Positions 1 to 7,021 of a stretch of DNA of 64,000 nt are shown piece by piece (positions within the stretch are counted from its first letter, which is position 1; each line of letters opens with the position of its first letter). The notes below the pieces were generated by a model that was not told where the DNA came from, ran no database searches, and saw nothing but the letters and a program-made list of their open reading frames with translations. Origin of the DNA: Opitutus sp. Its GTDB lineage: Bacteria; Verrucomicrobiota; Verrucomicrobiia; Opitutales; Opitutaceae. The stretch spans positions 806,001-870,000 of the forward strand of contig JACEUQ010000001.1 of NCBI GenBank assembly GCA_024998815.1, given 5' to 3'. The position numbers and the translations under genes are program-made.

Positions 1-897
1 AACTGCCCCCCCACCACTCAAAGTCGTCGCTACCAATGAAGCGAGTTGTTTGATACTCAGGTCGTCTGCTGAGCCTACATTATAAGCGCGAGCCGAGGGG
101 GCGCGGAACAAGAGTGTCCACAACCATATCGCTAGGTCCGAGGCATAGAGATAACTGCGCATGGGAGTGCCATCCCCAGCGATCTGAATTGGGTGGTCTC
201 GCAGCGCATCGCGGATGAAGTTGCCGATCGCGAAATGACTGTCGAGCGGTAGATGGGGGCCGACGAAGGCAAAGCAGCGGGCGATTTTCACCGCATAACC
301 GTGTTGGCGGGCATGGACTGCGCAAAGGTGTTCGGATACCCGCTTGCCTTCGCCGTAAGCTGAACTGGGTAAGAGTGGGTCTGGGGCGCCTTGATAATCT
401 TCAGAGACGTGTGTAATTTCTGAGGGCTGTTTACCGTAAACGGCTCCTGAACTCGTGAGCAGGAATTTTTTTACGCGACATTGCGCAGCCAAGTCCAACA
501 CTTGGCGGGTGCCGCCTATGATCGCGTCGAACATCTCCTGCGGGTCCTCTTGGTTCAGTTTGACGCTAGCTTCCGTGGCAGCGTGCACAATGTAGTCGAA
601 GTGCCCCGTCGGAAGCGTAAAGGAGCGCACATCGCCTTGGATAAATCGCAGATCTGAACGACTCGTCAGGTGCGGAGCTTTGCGAGCGAATGCCGCTGGG
701 TCGCGGCTGAGCACCACGGCGAGCATATTTAAGCCGAGTGAGTCGTTTATATAGGCAAAGCTCTCCAGCAGCCACATGCCAAAAAAGCCGGTACCACCTG
801 TTACGAAAAAAGAGCGATCGCGTGCTTCCGCCCATAGCTCGCGGGTGTGCTCAAGCACGTGGGCGAGGTCTTCGGGCGGAAGTGGTTTTACTGACAT
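1..897 (-). CDS. NAD-dependent sugar-nucleotide SDR (epimerase/reductase), C-terminus off the window
   Basis: The frame is open from ATG at 897 to the window edge (299 codons, no stop). It is an extended short-chain dehydrogenase: an N-terminal dinucleotide-binding loop TGGTGFFG near residue 33, a VHAATEAS strand end, and a catalytic Ser/Tyr/Lys set in LTSSGAVYG and SAYGEGKR. It lies 32 bp downstream of rfbH in the same direction, so it probably makes the last step on CDP-4-keto-3,6-dideoxyglucose (an abequose, paratose or tyvelose type reductase/epimerase). That role is inferred from position; the family alone does not fix the substrate. Confidence 0.85.
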   Translation of the reverse strand, partial: MSVKPLPPEDLAHVLEHTRELWAEARDRSFFVTGGTGFFGMWLLESFAYINDSLGLNMLAVVLSRDPAAFARKAPHLTSRSDLRFIQGDVRSFTLPTGHFDYIVHAATEASVKLNQEDPQEMFDAIIGGTRQVLDLAAQCRVKKFLLTSSGAVYGKQPSEITHVSEDYQGAPDPLLPSSAYGEGKRVSEHLCAVHARQHGYAVKIARCFAFVGPHLPLDSHFAIGNFIRDALRDHPIQIAGDGTPMRSYLYASDLAIWLWTLLFRAPSARAYNVGSADDLSIKQLASLVATTLSGGGAV

Positions 898-929
898 GAC
901 TGGAGGTACACCTGATCTGCGGTCCCTAA

Positions 930-2542
930 TCAGGCGCGTTTAGACTTCACGAAATCGAGAATGACTTCGATCTCGTAGGCAAGCATCGCAGGGGTGAGAC
1001 CGGGATAAGTGCCGAGGAAAATCGCCTCGTTCATGATGGCGTCGGCGCCGGGGAAAGCCGCTCCAATTGTTTCGCTGGTGACCGGGGTAATCGTCGCACC
1101 ATTGGCACCAACCAAACGGATGGCCGCAGGGCGGTCCTTGCGAAGTTGCACGAACACAGGCTGACGAAGCAGATTGCCGCCGAAGAACATACGGTTGCCA
1201 ATATTTTTTTCGTTAAGGTGGCGGGCAAAGTCTGAGTGGCTGAAGGGCGCGGTGGGTTTGACCCGGAGCATGAAGCCAAACCAAGATGTGTCCACCCGGC
1301 ACCCAGTCGCGTCCCACTCGAAACCTTTGGGCGTCCAGCGCGTAGCATGGGTGGGTAAAGTAAAGTCGAAGCTGTCTTCTAGGTCGGCCAAACCGGCACG
1401 TAGGGTTTCCCAATTTTGCTTACGCGCTTCGATGAATGAGGGTAACTTTTTGAGTTGTTGACGACCGATGGCAGCCTGGGGGTCGAGGGGTTTTAAATTA
1501 TAACCCAGATGGCTATAGATATACTTGTGGTCATAGCCTTTGGGCAGTTCACCAAGTTGCCAGCCAAAGCGCTTGCAGCAGGTATCGTCCTTCCCGGAGG
1601 GACACCAGCAATCGCGGCCCCAATCGCGGAAGCTTTCCGCGTAGGTTTTTAAGGGGGGCTTACTGATGATGTTAACCGCCCCACCCTCGCCCATGGTTAA
1701 GTGGTGCGGGGGGTAGAAGGATTGGGTGGAGATATCGCCGAAGCTGCCGGTGTAAGCGGTCAAAATGCCATTCTCAACGAATGGAATTTTAAGCTGGGAG
1801 CTGTGAGCTGTGAGCGTTGAGCTGGGAGCTTGGAGCTGGGAGCTGCTAGATCCTATCTCAGAGCTCTTAGCTCCTAGCTCTAGGCTACTAGCTCGTAGCT
1901 CTAGGCTACTAGCTCGTAGCTCTAGGCTACTAGCTCGTAGCTCTAGGCTACTAGCTCGTAGCTCTAGGCTACTAGCTCGTAGCTCACCGTTCGCTTCCGC
2001 GAGCTTGAGCAGGTGATCGAGACCCAGTGCTTTGGCGCGGGCAATGGGCAGCGAATAGGTGCAGCCAAGGGCGTCGCAATTGTCCTCGATTAACCAAAGG
2101 TCGTGGGTTTTGCAGAACTCCAAGACCGAACCTAGATCGAACGGATTACCCAAGGCGTGGGCGATCATCACGGCTTTGGTTTTTCCTGCGACGTAGGCGG
2201 ACTCAAGTTGCCCGGTGCAGATGTTGCCGGTGACCGGATCGTTATCAATAAAAACGGGGACCGCACCGAGTTGCAGGATGGGCGAGACTGTGGTGGGGAA
2301 ACCGGCCGCAACCGTAATGACCTCGTCACCAGGCTGTATGCGTTTATGTGCGGGCAGTTTATGGGTGGTCAGCGCGGCGAGGGCGACCAAGTTGGCCGAG
2401 GAGCCGGAGTTGACCAACAGGCTGTATTTAACGCCTAGCAAAGAAGCTAATTCGCGCTCAAAGGCTTCACCTTCGGGGCCGAGCGTAAGCCAAAAATCAA
2501 GCGTGGACCCGACGGCGGCCTCGACTTCGTCTTGGTTAAATA
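930..2542 (-). pseudogene. rfbH: CDP-4-keto-6-deoxyglucose 3-dehydratase, 5' end separated by an IS
   Basis: This is the PLP-dependent E1 dehydrase of the 3,6-dideoxyhexose pathway, of DegT fold. The usual PLP lysine is replaced by histidine in FYPPHHLTMGEGG (residues 280-292 of the open frame), which is diagnostic for RfbH. Cysteines in DCWC and DTCC occupy the region of the [2Fe-2S] ligands. The family is about 435 residues long; this frame is longer because residues 190-256 are a translated DNA repeat, including ELRASSL five times. The first codons are missing: the IS at 2543-4349 splits the gene, and the N-terminal segment HAPWAPGQTIPYAGRVF lies at about 4350-4402. The remaining frame can only start at a TTG inside the IS end, so activity is doubtful. 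Confidence 0.85.
1792..1985. repeat. Converging GAGCT heptad array inside rfbH, with five perfect 21-bp units
   Basis: The left half is GAGCTNN heptads and the right half NNAGCTC heptads. Positions 1881-1985 are exactly five copies of a 21-bp unit (TAGGCTACTAGCTCGTAGCT plus C). Since 21 is three heptads, the reading frame is kept and the unit is translated as ELRASSL. Confidence 0.95.
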
Positions 2543-4349
2543 GAGCCTGTCCCAAATTTCCGGATTTTTAAAAAGTGCGCAGAGGTCCATTGGGATTGCG
2601 GGCGAACGAGGTGGCACGAATCACCCCAGCGACGTTAAACGGCGGCCCGAATCGATTTTTCCCGCCCCCAAGCGCGGTAGTAAGGTACGGCAAAGCCGGG
2701 GCGAGCCCCAGGGTTATTCACATTTTTGCCGGAAAATTGAATTAAGCGGCCAGCGGAAGTGTTATTTCCTCGGCAAGGATTCGTGACACCAGCCAGAGGT
2801 TGTGACCGAGTACACTCCAACCCACCGAACGGTAGCGGTTGGCAAACCCTTTACAGCGCAAGCGTCCGCCGAGGCGTTGTTTGAGGATCGCAATGCGCGC
2901 TTCGGTCGCCGAACGGCGCCGCTGCAATTGGGCGAAGCGTTTTTCGCTCAAACGCTCCTTGAGCGCGTGCGGATCACGCGGGCATACCGCATCGTAAACG
3001 TCTTGTTGCTTGAGCATTGCGGAAGTTTTTTTGGTGGCGAAGCCGCGGTCGGTGCCGACCGCGCTAATCGGCGCACTCAGGTCAAAGCGGTTCTGCCGCG
3101 CCAGGCTTTCCTCGAGTTGGCACCATTCTGCCGGAGCCGCGCCCTGGTAGAGTTGCCAGTCGGTGATTAAACCGGAGAGCGCCTCGCTCAACAGCAACGA
3201 GTTGCCAAACTCGACTTGGCTCCCTGCTTTGCCGCGAACCAGTACGTTCACATCAAGTTCATGCACGCTGAGGATCTTTTGGTCGTTGGGCACCGGGCGT
3301 CCGCCGATGATGCGCTCGTGGGCCTGCTTGATGACGGCGGGCAGTTGGCCGAGCATAGCGTCGATGCGGGTGGTTATCCGCTTGGTTTGGCGTTGGCTGT
3401 AATGGGTTTGGCTATACTTCTGCGCCAACAGGTCGCGGTGGCGGCGGGCATGTTCTCCGATCGTGCGTAACAGCGTCTTCATCTTGCGCAGGATCTGTTT
3501 ACGCGCGCGCTTGGCGTCGTTGCGGCGGCCTGCGTGGGTCATTGACATGCACAACTTGTTCATCTGCTTGGCAAAGCACTCCGGCTCTTCAGGCATACGG
3601 TGGAGCAGTCCAGCGCGGCGGATTAAAATCATGGCCTTGAGCAAAGTCTTGGACACATCACGCAACAGCACCCAGTCCACCGGGAAGTGGATGTTGGTCT
3701 CCAAGCACGTGCCGTCGATGAGGCAAACATCCATGTCCAGCGGCGCGCTCAACCCGAGTTCAGTGGCGCGATCCTTCTCGCCGCACATCTCCACCAACAC
3801 TTGCCCCATCCAGCGCACCTGTTCGGCGGTGAAAAACTTCGAGGCCCGCTCCAGCACACTTTTGGACGCCCCCTTGATTCCCTCAAGCGTGCGAACACCG
3901 CAAAAATCCGCCAGTAAATCACTTGAGGCAATGCTACGGGAAAGCTCGCGAAAGGATATGTTGCCCAAATGCACCCGCAACACTTCAAAGCGTAACGCTT
4001 TGAGCGCAAACTCCATACGCTGGCGTAGTTGTGCGACACTGGCTTGGCCTGCCCCCGCCTTGGCAAAGTCCATCGCCATCGTCTCCAAGTGGCTGCCACG
4101 CAACAACGCGTCGAGTCCTTCCAATTGCTGGCGAAACTCGGCGTAATCTTTATTGGCACCGACTGGCGTTAGCGCCGGAAGCAACCAGCGTTGCAGGGCA
4201 ATGGCCGAGGTGGCGGATACGGGTTTTGACTTCATGGCCGATTATAGCGGCTTTTTTTTGACCAAAACCAGGGAATTACCCCTCTTTAGGCATCATTAAA
4301 CTTATGCTAATAGTTCACTGCTAGGTTTTTATGCTTTCGGGACAGGCTC
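2543..4349 (-). mobile_element. Insertion sequence (ISNCY/IS5-like), 1807 bp, inside the toxin-rfbH frame
   Basis: The termini are inverted repeats GAGCCTGTCCC at 2543 and GGGACAGGCTC at 4339-4349. The flanks carry a 6-bp target duplication TAAATA (2537-2542 and 4350-4355). Removing the element and one TAAATA restores one continuous reading frame across the site. Confidence 0.9.
2742..4235 (-). CDS. DDE transposase of the ISNCY/IS5-like element
   Basis: A 497-residue transposase fills the IS between its inverted repeats. A DDE triad is readable: LIDGTCLETN (first Asp), VGTDRGFA (second Asp) and RRSATEARIAILK (Glu), followed by a C-terminal GHNLW helix typical of IS4/IS5-superfamily enzymes. 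The middle (residues about 220-320) is Lys/Arg-rich. The frame is intact, so the element may still be active. Assignment to ISNCY rather than IS1182 or IS5 is uncertain. Confidence 0.85.
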   Translation of the reverse strand: MKSKPVSATSAIALQRWLLPALTPVGANKDYAEFRQQLEGLDALLRGSHLETMAMDFAKAGAGQASVAQLRQRMEFALKALRFEVLRVHLGNISFRELSRSIASSDLLADFCGVRTLEGIKGASKSVLERASKFFTAEQVRWMGQVLVEMCGEKDRATELGLSAPLDMDVCLIDGTCLETNIHFPVDWVLLRDVSKTLLKAMILIRRAGLLHRMPEEPECFAKQMNKLCMSMTHAGRRNDAKRARKQILRKMKTLLRTIGEHARRHRDLLAQKYSQTHYSQRQTKRITTRIDAMLGQLPAVIKQAHERIIGGRPVPNDQKILSVHELDVNVLVRGKAGSQVEFGNSLLLSEALSGLITDWQLYQGAAPAEWCQLEESLARQNRFDLSAPISAVGTDRGFATKKTSAMLKQQDVYDAVCPRDPHALKERLSEKRFAQLQRRRSATEARIAILKQRLGGRLRCKGFANRYRSVGWSVLGHNLWLVSRILAEEITLPLAA

Positions 4350-4788
4350 TAAATACGCGGCCGGCATAGGGAATCGTCTGGCCTGGGGCCCAGGGGGCGT
4401 GGGCGGCATCATCACCGGGGCGTTGGCCTGTGTGAACAAGGGCGGAATAGTGGCGGGTATCGCTGAGGATGATGCGCTTGCGGACGCTGGCAAGAAAGGC
4501 TGGGGTTACGCAAGCTGCCAGGGGGACGAGACGATCTAAGTTTACCCGAATGGATCGTCCCACCCGTACGGAGGAATCATGGGGTAGCGGGCCATCTACG
4601 TAATCCCCTTGGTTGATGGGAACTGAATCGGAGTGATATTGACGACTGGTCACCATGAGTAACTCAACGTCGCCACGCGAATCTTCAGCGGAAATCGCTA
4701 GGGCGGGTCGATTCTTGGCGTTGGAGGCATCGGTAAACGGCCAGTCGGCAACAAATAACTGGCCTGGTTTGACAAGGGATTCGGGCAT
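4321..4788 (-). CDS. PemK/MazF-type toxin joined in frame to the RfbH N-terminus, then cut by the IS
   Basis: Residues 1 to about 105 fit the PemK/MazF endoribonuclease family: an N-terminal GQLFVADWPFTD strand, NRPALAIS, a VTSRQ strand and a late SVRVGRSIRVNLDRL. The antitoxin gene lies 6 bp upstream. The frame does not stop where the toxin domain ends: it runs into HYSALVHTGQ and HAPWAPGQTIPYAGRVF, the N-terminal lead of RfbH, up to the target duplication at 4350. The last nine codons come from the IS end. I see no ATG, GTG or TTG between the two parts, so before the IS arrived the toxin and RfbH were probably one polypeptide. Confidence 0.75.
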   Translation of the reverse strand: MPESLVKPGQLFVADWPFTDASNAKNRPALAISAEDSRGDVELLMVTSRQYHSDSVPINQGDYVDGPLPHDSSVRVGRSIRVNLDRLVPLAACVTPAFLASVRKRIILSDTRHYSALVHTGQRPGDDAAHAPWAPGQTIPYAGRVFRACPESIKT

Positions 4789-4794
4789 GGAAAC

Positions 4795-5010
4795 TTATTT
4801 CTGCGGTTGAAATTTAAAAGGGGGAAGGCGCAAGGAGTCCAAGGTATCACCCCAATCCTCATCGTCCTCGTTAAACACGGATTCGAGTTGAGCAAGATCC
4901 CAGGCATCGGGAGATTTTACTTGAAGCTCCAGAGGCGTGTTTTCCGGAATCGGTTCAGAGGAACTGAGGATGCGTAAGACGTTACCTTCTTTGATGACGG
5001 TGATACTCAT
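4795..5010 (-). CDS. Antitoxin of the PemK-type pair
   Basis: This is a 71-residue acidic protein. Its N-terminal half (MSITVIKEGNVLRILSSSEP) looks like a short beta-rich AbrB/MazE-type DNA-binding segment, and the acidic tail (FNEDDEDWGDTLDSLRLPPF) suits toxin wrapping. It sits 16 bp after rfbG and 6 bp before the toxin, the usual antitoxin-first order. Such pairs normally autorepress. The function is inferred mainly from its position and size. Confidence 0.65.
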   Translation of the reverse strand: MSITVIKEGNVLRILSSSEPIPENTPLELQVKSPDAWDLAQLESVFNEDDEDWGDTLDSLRLPPFKFQPQK

Positions 5011-5026
5011 AAAACAGGATGTTTAA

Positions 5027-6151
5027 TTAGGGAATGAAGCGGCGGTCAACAGCCCAGCTGACTCCAGCGGTTTTCGCAGCTTTGGTGTATGCCGCAATCT
5101 GGCCCGTGGTGAGGGCGTTGAGATCGGTGGGGGCAGCATTGGCCTCACGGTACCAGCGTACTGTTTGGGCTATGGTTTCGGCAAACGACCAAGCGGGTGA
5201 CCAACCGAGGAAATGGTGGGCTTTGTCTGTCGCTAGGTTAAGCAGCTTGGCTTCGTGAAGGGCGTGAGGATCGCTTTGATCATCCCACTGCCCCGGCCAG
5301 TGTTTGAGGATTTCTTGGACCAGTTCGGCAACGGTGCGGTTGGAGGCGAGGGCGGGGCCAAAGTTGAAGGCACCCGGAAGCTGAGAGCTAAAAGCTGAGA
5401 GCTGGGAGCTACTTAAACAGGCACCTAGCCAGAGGTAGCCGGAGAGGGGTTCAAGTACGTGCTGCCATGGGCGCGTGGCGATCTTGTTGCGCACCGGAAT
5501 TGTTTCGCCGCGGGAGAGGGCACGGATGCAGTCCGGCACGATGCGGTCCAGCGCCCAGTCGCCGCCGCCGATCACGTTGCCGGCGCGGGCTGAAGCCAGC
5601 TTGACCGGGGAGTCGGGGGACGAAAAATAGGAGCGACGGTACGAGGCGATGACCAACTCGGCGGCGCCTTTGGAGGAACTGTAGGGGTCGTGGCCGCCCA
5701 TGGGATCTTCCTCACGGTAACTGTGGACCCACTCTTTGTTCTCGTAGCATTTATCGGTGGTGATAGCTACGACACTACAAGGTAAACCAGCCAAGCGTAT
5801 CGCTTCCAAAATGTTTACCGTACCCATCACATTGGTCGCATAGGTTTCGACAGGCTGTGAATAAGAAAGCCGAACCAAGGGTTGTGCGGCGAGGTGGAAA
5901 ACGAAGTCGGGCTTACAAGCATAAACAGCGGCCTGTACTGCAGGCAAATCACGAATATCTCCTTCTATGTGGCGTAGGCGGGAGCTGAGCCCAAGTTGAT
6001 CAAACAGTGATGGCGTGGTGGGAGGAGGCAGCGCAAAACCGGTTAACTCGGCGCCAAGCGATATGAGCCACTCGGCTAACCATGCGCCTTTAAATCCCGT
6101 ATGGCCGGTCAATAATACCCGCTTACCTTGATAGATCTGGGCGAACGACAT
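5027..6151 (-). CDS. rfbG: CDP-glucose 4,6-dehydratase
   Basis: It converts CDP-glucose to CDP-4-keto-6-deoxyglucose, step two of the 3,6-dideoxyhexose pathway. It is an extended SDR with a GHTGFKGAWL nucleotide loop near residue 16, HLAAQPLVRLSY, and the catalytic region AITTDKCYEN plus a DPYSSSKGAAE Tyr-x3-Lys. The start follows rfbF by 7 bp, so the two are co-transcribed. Residues about 245-257 (SSSQLSAFSSQL) are a translated GAGCT-heptad insertion in a surface loop just before the conserved GAFNFGP. Apart from that the 374 residues match the family length. Confidence 0.92.
   Translation of the reverse strand: MSFAQIYQGKRVLLTGHTGFKGAWLAEWLISLGAELTGFALPPPTTPSLFDQLGLSSRLRHIEGDIRDLPAVQAAVYACKPDFVFHLAAQPLVRLSYSQPVETYATNVMGTVNILEAIRLAGLPCSVVAITTDKCYENKEWVHSYREEDPMGGHDPYSSSKGAAELVIASYRRSYFSSPDSPVKLASARAGNVIGGGDWALDRIVPDCIRALSRGETIPVRNKIATRPWQHVLEPLSGYLWLGACLSSSQLSAFSSQLPGAFNFGPALASNRTVAELVQEILKHWPGQWDDQSDPHALHEAKLLNLATDKAHHFLGWSPAWSFAETIAQTVRWYREANAAPTDLNALTTGQIAAYTKAAKTAGVSWAVDRRFIP
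5379..5413. repeat. GAGCT heptads inside rfbG
   Basis: About five AGCTNN(N) units read AGCTGAGAGCTAAAAGCTGA and continue with GAGCTGGGAGCT. They add about 12 codons in frame. Only the left-facing half of the usual converging array is present. Confidence 0.85.
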
Positions 6152-6158
6152 GGCGTGC

Positions 6159-6929
6159 TTATTTCCAGGTTTTCCACGGAGCCTGCCCCGAGGACCAAAG
6201 CTCCTCTAAGTGCTGCCGATCGCGCAGAGTGTCCATAGGTTGCCAGAACCCAAAGTGTTTATGAATGCTGAGTTGATTTTGGCGAGCGAGCGCTTCCAGC
6301 GGCTGACGCTCCCAAATGGTACTATCACCCTCGATCAAATTAATGACCTCGGGATTGAGCACAAAAAAACCCCCGTTGATCCAACTCCCATCCCCCTCAG
6401 GCTTTTCTTGAAAACTGTTGACCGAATGGCCATCGATATTGAGTGCTCCAAACCGCCCCGGGGGCTGTACGCCTGTCAAGGTGGCTTGACGACCTTCGCG
6501 CTGGTGGAAGGCGATCAGTTCGGTGATATTGACGTCGCCAACACCGTCGCCGTAAGTCAGGCAAAAGGGCTTCTCGTCTAGGTAGTCGCGGACCCTTTTA
6601 AGACGGCCCCCGGTCATGGTGTTTTCTCCGGTATCGACAATCGTAACCCGCCAAGGATCAGAACGGCGGTGATGAACCTCCATGGTGTTACCCGTCATGT
6701 CAAAGGTGACATCCGACATGTGCAAAAAGTAGTTAGCGAAGTACTCTTTGATGATGTACCCTTTATAGCCAGCACAGATAACAAAATCATTAATTCCGTG
6801 GGCGGAATAAATCTTGAGCACATGCCAAAGGATCGGCCGACCACCGATTTCGACCATAGGCTTGGGTTTGAGGTGCGTCTCTTCACTGATACGCGTGCCG
6901 AGACCGCCGGCGAGAATAACTGCTTTCAT
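6159..6929 (-). CDS. rfbF: Glucose-1-phosphate cytidylyltransferase
   Basis: It makes CDP-glucose from CTP and glucose-1-phosphate and so commits sugar to the dideoxyhexose branch. The N-terminal nucleotidyltransferase signature is MKAVILAGGLGTRISEET, followed by KPKPMVEIGGRPILWH and a metal-binding YGDGVGDV. The length (256 residues) is that of the family. It is the first gene of the tight rfbF-rfbG group; the 92 bp upstream of it are AT-rich and separate it from the glycosyltransferase gene. Confidence 0.94.
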   Translation of the reverse strand: MKAVILAGGLGTRISEETHLKPKPMVEIGGRPILWHVLKIYSAHGINDFVICAGYKGYIIKEYFANYFLHMSDVTFDMTGNTMEVHHRRSDPWRVTIVDTGENTMTGGRLKRVRDYLDEKPFCLTYGDGVGDVNITELIAFHQREGRQATLTGVQPPGRFGALNIDGHSVNSFQEKPEGDGSWINGGFFVLNPEVINLIEGDSTIWERQPLEALARQNQLSIHKHFGFWQPMDTLRDRQHLEELWSSGQAPWKTWK

Positions 6930-7021
6930 TTTAATTAATTTTGATGGAGTTGAGAATCATCGGTAGAAAATCGGGGAGGAAAATAATGAGGGACGGCTAG
7001 CCAGCAAAGAATGAGGCTAAA

